NCBI GenBank assembly: GCA_033297205.1
Contig: MU859108.1
Span: 62,001 to 126,000 of the forward strand
Origin: Pseudoneurospora amorphoporcata
Taxonomy: Eukaryota; Ascomycota; Sordariomycetes; Sordariales; Sordariaceae
DNA length: 64,000 nt
Reading direction: 5' to 3'
The notes beneath the pieces were generated by a model. It worked only from the letters and a program-made list of their open reading frames with translations. It ran no database searches and was not told the DNA's origin. The position numbers and the translations under genes are program-made. Shown one piece after another: positions 1-11,376 of the stretch (the first letter of the stretch is position 1; each line of letters starts with the position of its first letter).

Positions 1-3000
1 CCTGGAGCTACCGCAGCAGTCGTGGATACGGAAACTAGCCGGCAACAGGGAGAACAGGGGGTTAGGGACTGACGTTAGGACAGCGTCGACTGCCGTCGTT
101 CCTGGGACGGGCGGAGAGTCTCAAGGGACTCGAGGAAGTGGGCGGCGTTGTTTCCGTCCGGTCTGTGGTCGACGGGATTGGCTGTGTCTGGTTGCTCGTT
201 CGATCCCACAGAGCCGCTGACAGACAACAAGAGCACCCGCCGAGTGTTGATCGACGGGATCTCGATGCCGATTGTGGTTGCAAACTCTCAAGGGCCGTGC
301 TGGCGGGGGCTTTGTTAACGTCGCCAGTCGTGGTTTAAGTACCGACCAGGGCCAGAGAAGGCACTGTGGGACTGTGCGGCTGTGCGGGGCTAGAATCCAA
401 TCATATAATTGCTAGTGGCGGCTGCAGTGGAGCTTCCCATTGAATGTACGTACCCCTCGACTGGTCCACTTGAGGTGTCCATTGCCCCGCTCTAATTTCG
501 CAACTTGGGTACCTTTTCAGAAGTTGAGCTTCGGCCTAGAGTATCATGATGTACCGGTATATTCATTCAGCTTTCATGTGCTTGCTGCACTCCTTTTGAC
601 TATACTTCATCCAGAGCCGGCGGAACATAGTCCCGTCGTTGAGAATCCAGCTGGCCCTTCCGGGTGCGGGGGGACTCAGGACTGGACATGCCAGGACCAG
701 GTCTATCCGGCACCTCGCAGCTTGCATGCCGAGCTCAAGCTCAAGGCACTGTGTAAGCTCGTCTGATATTGAAGCTCTGTTTTGGTTACGATTTCGACAA
801 GGTCTAGAATCCTCGTGTAGCTTACAGTACGTGTGGTTATCTTGGTGTCTCGCGTAGATCACAACTCAATTCGGCCAGTACGTCTCCGACTCTGTGGACA
901 GCAGCCAATGTCGATCAACCTCTTGTAAACCAGATGAGCTCGAGTAGCATCAACAAAGCATTCCCCTCATCCTGGTTGCCGGCCGCTATGTACGCAGTAC
1001 CGGTAGTAGCAGTGCTGGTCCCGCTACGTCATGTTGACGCTACAGCCTCAAAGCTGTTATTGGGTGGAAGAAGAAACGTAGCAGGGAGGTTATCGATAGG
1101 ATCGTCAGTCCTCATCTTTCCATGCCTTACTTACCTTGTACGATCCAACAGACTGTAATTGACAGCAACTTGTGGAGTCCCGCAAAGGGCTAGTGCATGT
1201 CTGCACCTGCTTGACCCAATTGCCCGGGCGTCTCCAAGCGATGGTGATGGCTTCAGATGAAGCAGCACCTGGACGCTGGCCAAGCAAGAATTAGGTCTAG
1301 GGTCCAGGGGTAGCTGGGCGTGGAATTCAGGCAGCTGGGCAGAGTGTCATTAAGTTGAACAACAACAGAGATGAGGTTGTGTGCGAATTAAGGTATGGCT
1401 TAACCGTGAACAGGCAGAGCGCAACAATGGCAAGTTCCGGGTGTAACTTCAAATCGAGATGGCGATTATCAAGTCGGTGATCCCGAACTGCCGGGGGAGC
1501 CGGGCGACCAAGAAAACAGATAACACTGTGTATCTTCCAAACGAATGCATTCCATCGAGGTTTTTCTATCGCCGCTTCCGTGCTCCTGATCGTTGAAGGG
1601 GGCTTTTGGCTGCCGTTTATTAGGTACTCACCGTTCCCGTCGTTGTTGCACTTTGTTCTCCACCGCTCGAAAGATAGTCGGAGCACTAGCTCCGGTTAAA
1701 ACAACCAAGAAAGGATTAGTGCGCATTAGAAACAACAGGAGACGTGCCAGTTTGGGAATGCACTAACAATTCTCCAACTCCACTAGGTGCTGACACTTTC
1801 GCTGGGCCAATGAGACACCACCGAGTCCGACACATCGCTGAATCCGTACCAGTTGTTCTCCGCTCAGAAGCTTTCCTCTCCTTGGCCTTGTTGCGTTTCC
1901 ATTCATTGCTTCAATTCAGTGCTTCCAACCTCTGCAGGTTCAAATTCGGCTACAACGCTGCTATGTTGAGCGGTTAGGAGAAATGCTTTCAATGCCTCTA
2001 CATGCACCACCCGGATCTAACCCAGTCGCCCGGAGAAGAGCTTCCGCCAAGAGTTTGCCTTTGAGGTGTGCTTGCTTGGAAACTTGCCCGTAGGAGGGAA
2101 CTTGAACACGAGCAAGAAGGGGAAAGATTGCCAGGAGTGGAGTGCCGGAAAGTTTCTGGGTTTCAGGTGTGTATGGGATTTCAGAATGCCATGTCTCCGC
2201 TGCCATGCGATTCGTTTTTGGTTCCCGTCCGCTTGTCCCCACCTATGCCGTGCCTGCCCCGCTCCACTGTTGCGTCATTCTTACCTACCTATGTACTCTG
2301 CCTTATCGATAACAACTGATCCTCCTCCGAATTCGAGTTGATGTCATTTTTCGACGACAAATGTCGAGAACAGCGAATCTGAAAAGTCTCAGGGTCGCGC
2401 AACTCCACTCAGTCCCGCTCATCCGTATAACTCCAGATCCCTCAATTCTCAACCGAGTCCGCTACCATAGCATCATCCAAGGACCAAATGGTGCGACTAT
2501 CTGCAAGTTGTCCGCTGTCAATCAAGCAGTAGTGTACATACCTACCTGCCCCTGTGGAGCCGCCAACGTTGACAGTTCGTGACAATGCAAGTCATGGAGG
2601 CCACGAGAAGGCACCTCACATGTCATGCCATCGTATACGACCTGCACGTTACATCCATATTTGAATCTTTCTGTATGGCATCGATTCACCATCAACCAAT
2701 TCTATAACCCTGCAAGTGTCCTGCTACCCGCTCACTCGGCCCTTGCAGCCCTTCTAGCCGTCGAGCCTATCCTTATCTGGTCGTCCCTTTCGGCAACATC
2801 AACATCAGAAGAGGAGGTCTATCCAAGTGCAAACAAATGTGCCTCCAAATGCTTTTTATGCCTACGGTCTGGTTCAGGTACGTAGACACCACCAATGTAT
2901 GCCATGCTGATATGCTCACTGTATCCCGAAGTGCCGAGTTTAGCTCGACCCACTGATGTATCTCGGCACTTTCACCCCATATGTGCCGAGTGTCTTTTGA

Positions 3001-4127
3001 ACATTTTGCTACCAATACTATCCCCGCCCATTGAATTGGTTTCCTACGCTACTGGTGTAGCAGAAACTGTCGGCGGCACCGTTACGACAGCACAGAAGAA
3101 CCGAGATCAAGGCCAAGTTCAAGTCCACCGCCACGATCGAGCACGTTTTCAGAGGTCTCAGCCTTGGTCGAGTACACTCACGTATGTCTAGTGAGATATA
3201 GCGTACATCATCCCGTCGATCCGTCCCTTCACTTCCCGTCGTGGTTTAACTCATTCGTTATCTCTTGTCACTTACACCGTACCTGCACATTAGTGTACAC
3301 CCGGGCGCATACGGGCGGGCTAACCACCACTTGCAAAGAGCCAGCATGGTCAGGCCGGAAAGTTTCCGGCCGCCGTACACACAGACAACACACACAGCAC
3401 AGGCGCTTTGGTATGTAAGGACATATAAATCCAAACCCGCGATCTCAAGCGTACCATTCTTTTCTCTCGATCCTAGGATGCCCTCTCCCACTCGAGCGGG
3501 ACGGGAATAAAGGGTTTCTTCAGCAGAGCACTGCGGAAAAGAAAAACCGTGCCTCAAGCATGCTTGCGCACGCGCACGGGGCACACACAGGCAGCACATT
3601 CCACGCACTACCATAAGCAGGTCCATTGCAATCTCTTTTCCCTGACACATTTCTTCCTGGACATCAGATCAAAACCCCGGAAGTCAACTTCCCGAGCGCT
3701 CGAACCCGTTTTCCATCTAGTATCGCGAGGTTACGGGAATACGCGGCGACGTCGTTGCGCAATTCGGAGCAACAAGAAACTCAACTGCCGAAAGATGTGG
3801 CGGAGTCGATTCGAGTCGTGTTAGTAACGTCAGGTTCGCGTCTGTGTCGGAAAGTGTGTTTCTCTTCATGAATCGCATTTTCTCCTCAAAATCAAAAAAA
3901 GGTCACGCCAATTGTCGCTTCCGTCTGAACTCCGCCAAGAAAAGGTTGCATGGAAACAAATGGACAAGAGTAGAAAACACAACGAGAAAAGGGGCGCGGC
4001 AAGTGAAGAAGAAAGAAAAGAAACCTGGAGTGAACATAAAAGCCCCAAAAAAGGGACCAAAGGGAAAGAGAACAATAGTAAGAACAAAACAGTTAAAAAG
4101 AGAAGGCGCTGAAGACGCCGGGAATTG
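1..4127. other. Gene-poor intergenic stretch
   Basis: Only short, overlapping open frames occur here, on both strands, with no recognisable domain and no intron-joined model that I could build. The sequence is of ordinary composition, not AT-rich. Positions 3885-4110 are strongly purine-biased on the plus strand, just downstream (in the direction of transcription) of tRNA-Lys. A 19-bp inverted repeat lies at 3353-3371. A small spliced gene or non-coding RNA cannot be excluded. Confidence 0.5.
3353..3371. repeat. 19-bp perfect inverted repeat (possible operator)
   Basis: Nine-base arms, GGCCGGAAA and TTTCCGGCC, flank one central G. The core reads CGG-N7-CCG, the inverted-triplet layout bound by many fungal Zn2Cys6 regulators. 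No gene begins close by, so a regulatory role is inference only. Confidence 0.5.
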
Positions 4128-4200
4128 AGCCCGACGTGGGGGTCGAACCCACAACCTTGAGATTAAGAGTCTCACGCTCTACCGATTGAGCTAGCCGGGC
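4128..4200 (-). tRNA. tRNA-Lys (anticodon CTT)
   Basis: The minus strand folds as a complete cloverleaf of 73 nt with no intron. The acceptor pairs 5' GCCCGGC with 3' GTCGGGC (one G-T pair). The D-arm contains AGCTCAATCGGTAGAGC, the anticodon loop is CTCTTAA giving CTT, and the T-loop has TTCGA. It decodes AAG lysine codons. A T-run on the minus strand about 30-40 nt downstream (near 4090-4100) could end Pol III transcription. Confidence 0.95.
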
Positions 4201-4817
4201 AGCTGAAAGCTGCCATGATTGGTTGAAAGCGACCTCCAAAGGTTGGCCTTATGTGGTCAATTATTTGAAAACCAACTTTTTTGTTTCGATAAGTGTCTCA
4301 GTGTTGCAAATGGAGTTGAGTGCTCGATATCTTCGGGTACAATGGACGGAGAAAATCCGGGTGTCGGGAGAAGAACAAAAAAAGGATTTAATTGCCATAT
4401 CGTAGAAACTCGCGAAACCGCCATTGTCACCTACGGTAGGGTAGTAGCGTCCAATGCGAGACTTGTAAGTAACAACACCGAATGATTCCCTAGAGGGAAA
4501 GAAGACTTGTACATACACTGCCTATACAGAACATTTCACAGGCGGAGAGTGTGTGACATCAATCGAGCTTGTAAGGTAGGGAGGGATGGAGATTGGAATC
4601 ATTTGCAAGTGACAAGAAAGCTTCAGTACAAATGTGGAATCAAGAAGGAAGGATATTTAACATGGAATTCAGCTGTCAACACCGGGACACCCACCGTCTC
4701 GAGGAACTTCATGTAGCAAAAGAATACAATAGCTGATGGTTCAAGTTAGAAAAGGAAGACAGTTCTTGGGCGAAGGTGGAGTTCCAGCACGTAAAAACCG
4801 CAAAAAGAAGTGTTGGT
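4201..4817. other. Spacer between two tRNA genes
   Basis: About 620 bases separate the Lys and Asp tRNA genes. Only short open frames are present and nothing is recognisable. It should hold the 5' flank of tRNA-Lys and the 3' trailer of tRNA-Asp. Confidence 0.5.
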
Positions 4818-4910
4818 CTCTCCCGCCGGGAATTGAACCCGGGTCTCGAGCGAATCGAACTGATGTTCAAGCTTGACAAGCTCACATACTGACCACTATA
4901 CTACGGAAGA
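4818..4910 (-). tRNA. tRNA-Asp (anticodon GTC) with intron
   Basis: Minus-strand cloverleaf with acceptor 5' TCTTCCG pairing with 3' CGGGAGA and discriminator G, as expected for tRNA-Asp. The D-arm has GTATAGTGGTCAGTAT. The anticodon stem pairs TGAGC with GCTCG, and the loop reads TTGTCA with anticodon GTC. A 21-nt intron (plus positions 4853-4873) follows base 37, the standard nuclear tRNA intron site, and would be removed by the tRNA splicing endonuclease. The T-arm has GGGTTCAATTCCC. Confidence 0.93.
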
Positions 4911-5301
4911 ATTACAGTTGTGAGGCAACTGTCGTAGTGTTCGTTGATGATTGAGTCGAGAAGATAAGGTTATATGCAACCCCCAAAGCCCCTCACATGA
5001 CATGACACTTCGCAGATGCCAGACGGATATATTGTCCCTAGCATTGACGATGCTCGAAGTAGCACTGCATCCGATGTAATGCAAGCGTTCAAGGACAATA
5101 TGTTTCGGGTATGAAAAACAAAGTTTTGTAGTTCGCAAATAACAGCCCTAATACAAGATCATTAAGTCATGAAAACCCACCCTTCACATAGCTTCCAAAC
5201 GTCATTTAATCTCCCCTTCTTTCCTTCATCTCACCCAATATCTTTGATCTATGATCCATCCTCTATCAATCAAGACTTCTACCATCTGCCCTCTTTCTCA
5301 T
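4911..5301. other. Intergenic, phosphoketolase 3' side
   Basis: Contains the upstream flank of tRNA-Asp and probably the 3' UTR of the minus-strand phosphoketolase gene. Positions 5200-5300 are pyrimidine-rich on the plus strand. No further gene is visible. Confidence 0.5.
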
Positions 5302-7839
5302 CTACTGAAGATGCTGGTCACTCGCCACCCTCGGCTGCCCGTTACTCCACAAACCCGTATGCGGCCACGTCCAATTCTTCAAGAAAGGTGGATCCATGCC
5401 CACCTCAAACGCCATCGCCTTCGCCTTAAGCTGTTCATTCCTCAGCTGCTCCCTGGCGGCGGCGCCCCGATTACCCAGCAAACCAGTTATGTGATCGATA
5501 GCCTCCATCGCGAGACTGAACCTATCCGTACCGTTGCGGATGGCCAGCTCCAGCGGCGTGTCGATATTGCCCTTCTCGCGGTACCCGCGCACGTGCACGT
5601 TGTGCGAACCAGGTCGTTTGTAAGTCAAACGGTGGACGAGCCAGGGGTACGAGTGGAAGTTGAAGATGACCGGCCTGTTGTCGGTGAAGAGGGCCGTCCA
5701 CTCGGGGTCCGTCAGGCCGTGCGGGTGCTCATCGTGCGAGATCAGCTTGAAGAGGTCAACGCAGTTGACGCAGCGGATCTTGAGTTCGGGGAAGTGCTGC
5801 AACAACAAATCGATGGCGGCCAGGGACTCGTGCGTGCTGATGTCGCCGCACGACGCCATGACCAGGTCCGGCTCCTCGCCGCGATCAGAGCTGAACTGCG
5901 GCCAGATGCCGATGCCCTTGGTGCAGTGAATGATGGCGTCGTCCAGGGGCAGGTACTGCAGGTGTTCCTGCTTGTCGGCCACGATCACGTTGACGTAGTT
6001 GGCCGAGCGCAGGCAGTGGTCCGTTACGGAGAGCAGGCAGTTGCCGTCGGGCGGGAGGTAGATGCGGACTACCTCGGGGCTCTTGTTGGCTACGACGTCG
6101 AGGAAGCCCGGGTCTTGGTGGGTGAAGCCGTTGTGGTCTTGACGCCAGACGACGGCGGTGAGGAGGATGTTGAGAGAGGCGACCTTGTTGCGCCATTCGA
6201 CCTCCAGGCACTTCTCGAGCCATTTGCAGTGCTGAAAGAAATGTCAGTGATGAATTTTCAAGTGGTGGTAGATAGGAAAACATACCTGATTGACCATCGA
6301 GTCAATGACATGAATGAACGGCTCGTAACTGTTCAGGAGACCGTGGCGACCGCTAAGGACATAGCCTTCCAGCCAACCCTCACAAGTATGCTCCGAGAGC
6401 ATCTCCATCACACGACCCTCAAGGGCCAAATTACCACCGTCCTTATCCTCCTCAAAGTACTCGCCCAGCCAGACTTTCTTGCCCGCCTCGTAAACCTTTC
6501 CAAGCTTGTTGGATTCGGTCTCGTCTGGACCGAAAAGTCGGAAAGTGGTAGGGTTCTCGGCAATGATATCCCGGAGGAAGCTGGACATGTTTGTCATGCT
6601 AGCGGCCATAGCCGACGCCGGCTTGTCGACCTTGAGGGCATACTTGCGGAAGTCGGGCATCCTCAGAGCCTTCCTGATGGCGCCGCCGTTCGCGACGGGG
6701 TTGGCGCTCATACGGCTTGTTCCAGTCGGACAGAGCTCCTTGAGATCCTCGCTGATTTTTCCATCTTTGAAGATACGATCCGGTTCGTAGCTCTTCATCC
6801 ACTGCTCAAGAATCTTGAGATGCTCGGGACTTTCGTGCACATCTGTGATGGGCACCTGATGAGCACGCCAGAACCCTTCGAGGAACTTGCCGTCGATCTT
6901 GCGAGGACCGGTCCATCCCTTGGGACTGCGAAGGATGATGACGGGCCACCTGGGCCTGAAGGCCTTGCCAGACTCCCTGGCCTGTTGCTGGAACTTCCTG
7001 ATCTCTAGGACACAGTGCTCCAGTGTTGCGGCCATTGCCTGGTGCATGGTATCAACATCATCGCCCTCAACAAAGTATGGTTCGTAGCCATAGCCACGAA
7101 ACAGGTTCTCCAGCTCCAGATGGCTGATACGGGCGAGGATCGTAGGGTTGTTGATCTTGTAACCGTTCAGGTGCAAGACGGGGAGGACAGCACCGTCAGT
7201 GATGGGATTGAGGAACTTTGTGCTGTGCCACGATGTGGCCAAGGGCCCGGTCTCGGCCTCACCATCACCCACCATTGTCAGGGCAATCAGGTTGGGATGG
7301 TCGAAGACGGCGCCAAAGGCGTGGGAGATGGAGTAACCCAGCTCACCACCCTCGTGCATACTGCCTGGTGTTTCAGGAGTGGCGTGCGAGCCGATTCCGC
7401 CAGGGAAGGAGAACTGCTTGAAGAACTTCTGCATGCCCTCCTCGTCTTCCGACATCTCGGGATAGACCTCTGAGTAAGTGCCCTCCAGGTATGCCTGCGA
7501 CAGAACGGCGGGGGCACCGTGACCAGGGCCGGAGATGAAGATGGAGTCGAGATCATACTTCTTGATCAGACGGTTGAAGTGCATCCATGTGAAGATTTGG
7601 CCGGGTGCGGAGCCGAAGTGGCCGAGGAGACGGGCTTTGAGGTGTTTTGTTTCGAGAGGCTCCTTGAGAAGGGGGTTCTCGCGGAGATAGATCATGCCCA
7701 AGCTGAGATACAAGCTGGCCTTGAAGAAGTCATTGTACTTCTCGATCTCTTCCTTGGTGAGTGGTTCTCCTTTGATCGTCGAGCGAGCTGGCCCGTAGGG
7801 GCTGATGCTCTCGACCTTGAGCTCGTTCGAATCACTCAT
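5302..7839 (-). CDS. Xylulose-5-phosphate/fructose-6-phosphate phosphoketolase
   Basis: Thiamin-diphosphate enzyme that splits xylulose 5-phosphate (or fructose 6-phosphate) with phosphate to acetyl phosphate and a sugar phosphate; cytosolic in fungi. Two exons, 7839-6286 and 6231-5302; the 54-nt intron (6232-6285) has a GTATG donor and TTTCAG acceptor and joins VNQ to HCKW. The product is about 827 aa, normal for the family. Visible signatures from the N-terminus: GPGHGAPA near residue 104, GGIGSHATPETPGSMHEGGE near 147 and the ThDP-type GDGEAETGP near 191; the second exon carries the C-terminal domain. I start at ATG 7839 (MSDSNELKV); the same frame extends three codons further only to a TTG. 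The call is firm; substrate preference cannot be read from sequence. It is itself ThDP-dependent, so it uses the cofactor whose synthesis THI4 (44.9-46.0 kb) supports. Confidence 0.96.
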
Positions 7840-10800
7840 GCTGGGCAAGTTCCCGCTGGAGTTGTACGAACAAGAGGAGGTGTGTTGTGCAGTGTTGTAA
7901 GTAGGTACCCAACCAGTGGTTAGGTGTAGTTCGGTGGTTGTGAAGAAACCCTAGGTTGATGTCTGGGGTTTCACTTGGAATGATGATGTTGACAATGATC
8001 GAAGGAGTGGTAGAACCAAGAACAGGAAACATCCAGGAGGGCATTGTCTCTTATAGCAACCACCATCCTTTTCCCTCGTCGTATTACACAGCATGAGCCA
8101 TGAGGTGTGGTGACGGGTGGTGTGCCTATACTTGGTACCTCGGCCTACCTTGGCCACCTGGTTCTTCTGCCTTTCTCCTCACGAGAGTCTAAGGCCATGC
8201 GGGATCCATGATGTCGGGCGGCAAAAAGGACATAAATCGGCCGTCTCACGTCAATCATGGCTATCGGCCCTCTCATGGGAACCTCGCTACCCCCAAAAAT
8301 ACGCGGACAGGTCGTTGACGGTCCAGTAAGGGTTGCCAACCCCATACCCAGCACCCTGGCACGACGAGTCTGGCCAACGAAATTCCACTGATGGATGCTG
8401 AAGGGAGCATCCAAAGTAACCTGTTCTTACCAGTTTGGAAACCCGAGAAGGGCTTCCAGTCCCAGTGCCAAGGACCATAACAGGCCATTGTCGCAGTGAC
8501 TGGAAGTTCAGGGAGAGGTGAGCACGGCTTGAATGGCTGAAATGGCTGGGGTTGAGAGAATGGGGAAAAGGTGGTCTGATGTTGGACGATGACGGAAGGT
8601 AGGTCACCCATACCATTGATTCGCATAACGATGGCAAGCAATCCTCCAATGGATTCCCAATTCCCAACGGCCTCGTGCTGAGCCAACCACCGTCGTCGGA
8701 TTGAGCATGGTGTGGAGATATCCGTTTCCCAGAGGCTCGTTCGTCTAGACAGGGGGAGCTTCGTCCTCATGGCGGGGAGCTAAAGGTAGCTAGCTGTCTG
8801 CTCGTTGCTCTTCTCTGTGCCCATGGTAGTGTATGAAACAGCTCCGCGGCTGGGAGAGTTGAGACCCGAGACGGCAGACAAAGGACAAGAGACGGGATGA
8901 AAGCCACACAACTTAAGACAAGCAACACCCCGCTTTGCTCTAAACGCTCGTCATCGCCTTTCACAACCACCATCAGTCTCTTCAGACGTCAAGGAACATG
9001 GATGAGCGCGTCGATCATGAACGAAAGCAGCTGTCAATATTGCTTGCCATATTCAAGGAAAATGTTGCCGGCATCGCGATTCGTCTCGTATCGAACACTG
9101 GATGTCGGGTGTCGGCGCTTATGATTGTGCCGTGGCATGAAAATTGGATGGGATGAACAGAGGCTGGCCAGGCTGGCTGGGCGGCGACAAGGTACAAAGT
9201 AGCGGGCTACCCGGGCCGTTGCGGGGACGTCCGGGGTCCATGCTGAGGCGGGGCCTGCTGCAGCGGAACGCTTTTTAGCCGGCCCCAGGACACTGTACGG
9301 CGAGGTTCGACGACAACATGGGAAGTTCCCACTTGATCTCGGCGGGGTGCGATTGCAACTTCCAACTGATATCATCAAAATTTCGGGTGGAAGAACTCCC
9401 TTGGTGGGGTGATGATGGAAGCCTCTTAAGAAACTAGGTAGCTAAAATCGCGGAGGCTGAGACCTGCAATAGGTAAGGTAGGTAGTGAGTTAGGTAGATG
9501 AGCCCACGCCGGCCATGATACGATGACGGATGAGAAAGTGTGCTCAGGCCCCGGAGAGCGGTCCAGACTCTGGATGTTGAAGGACCCCTAGAGCTGACCA
9601 CTAACGATAACCTCATCCCGTCGTCCCCCATGGTAGGAAAGTCACGATAATATCATTACTGCATAATTCCATGTCATGGATGTTTCGGTAACAATTTACC
9701 CCACACATCCACCCAGCCGGTATCAACCATCCCAGATCAAACATGAACTGGTGGTGGTGTGACATCCATTGGTGATGGCATGCATCCATTATATCTGTCA
9801 CAAGACGTCAGACAAGACGTGCGATAAGCTTTTCTTGGGAAGTCCGCTTCCATCCCACTGCATGCTTTCCTCTCATCGACTTCTTCAGAACCGCCGACAG
9901 GACAGAAGAGGACAGGACACCGTGAGCCCTTGATTGCATAATAATAATCAAGAAAGGAACCGCCGCGATCCAATCAACTGATTATGAGTACAGAATAAAA
10001 CCTCGCTATCTTTCATGATAATACATGTCCCGTCCCCTTCATTGACCCTTTTCTTTCCTGTCATATCTTCCTCTTTCACACACCCTTCACCCTCTCATTG
10101 GACTACAATACCCCCGCCTGATCCATAACTCAACCCAAACAAATCAAACATGATTCATATAGCGAGAGTGTAGAAGATTAAGAGAAAACACACAACCCAG
10201 GGAAGACGTATTTCAGGTCGGCTTGGAAGTTGAACAATGTTACTTTTCCCTAGGTAAACACACCTAAAACCAGCCATTGGGTCTCCAGACTTGTTCCTCC
10301 TCGACCCAGCGCGCCTTACGCTGCGGACCCGCCGGACTTATTAGAACCATCTCTTTGGTAAAAGGTGACGAAACCAATCGTACGTGGGTATCATGAGCAT
10401 CCTCGCCGTCGGCTTTTCTTTCTGATATAAAAGGAAACTCGTTCAAATTTTCGTTTCTGATCACCGGCTCCGCCAGTATTTCGCATCCTCCGCTCTTCCC
10501 CAGCTTTGCGTCGGAGCTTTCTCAACTCCTCGCCACCTTTGCCACCTTTCTCCCCTTCATCACTGCCGTCGTACACCGAATCTCACACTCGCAAATGTGC
10601 CCCTGTGTCGTCCTCCGCTTCCCGTCCTTCCTTCGACTTGCCTCCAAATTATTAAGTAGTACGTAGTAAGTAGTATGTAGTATGCGTAAAGATGATGTTC
10701 AATCCATCCCAAGCTAGGCCAGCCGAGCGGGACCGAAATCACTCTTCGTGGGTGTCGTTGTTCGTTCGTTCGTTCGTTCGTCCGTCCGCCGAGTCCTCTC

Positions 10801-11376
10801 CAGTTGCATGGTGAGACAGGGAAAAAAAATTCCATACCACGAAAAACCAGGAATAGCAAAGCCAGACAGACATAAGACAGAAGATTAGGTACATGAGGAA
10901 AACACCCAAGTGGATCCTACATGAAAATCGAGAGCGGCGTGATTGACGGCAGAACCGAGGTAAAAGAGATGATTCATAAAACGACAGGAGGTATAACCAA
11001 AACGACCAAAGATAAAAAGGGAAATGGAACGAAAGCTCGCTAACTATGTGCATATATAAACGCAACTAGAAACGACCATGATGCAGAGATGTTGGGATAA
11101 CAGATGGGATGAAAGCCCGATGAGGTCAGGCAGGGTTGGTCTGAACGGCGCTCCAACCAGTAGTGCCCCCTTTCATCCAGCTTGGTCAGTTTTGTAGGTA
11201 GATGGGTGTGTGAATGACGTGAAGTACTGGGAACCGCAAAACGAAAGTGGTATCAAAACTCAGATGATGAGCCCGCCAAGCAAAAACTCCACCAACTCCA
11301 GGTGAAGAATATCAACCTCATGGGGATATCATCCTTCACCTTGCAACGGAAGTAAAGCCATACTGAGTGATAATAT
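7840..11376. other. Intergenic region with TTCG microsatellite
   Basis: The proximal part is the promoter and leader of the phosphoketolase gene; the distal part (about 10.2-11.4 kb) probably includes the 3' UTR of the RasGAP gene. Minus-strand frames at 8273-8770 and 8287-8667 overlap each other, lack known motifs and do not look coding. A (TTCG)5 microsatellite lies at 10761-10780. TAGGTA/TACCTA tetranucleotide steps recur, for example at 9476-9490. I see no gene. Confidence 0.5.
10761..10780. repeat. (TTCG)5 microsatellite
   Basis: Five exact tandem TTCG units followed by two TCCG-like units, in the probable 3' region of the RasGAP gene. A (CGAA)n run occurs at about 39,866-39,885 upstream of the Ras-like GTPase gene. 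Confidence 0.9.

Noticed and set aside
5251..7008. Plus-strand 585-codon open frame
   Set aside because: It is antisense to the phosphoketolase exons, has no motif, crosses the real intron, and mirrors the GC-biased codon use of the minus-strand gene.
8273..8770. Minus-strand 165-codon frame
   Set aside because: Overlaps another frame of similar length, starts without homology-like features and has no splice or domain support.
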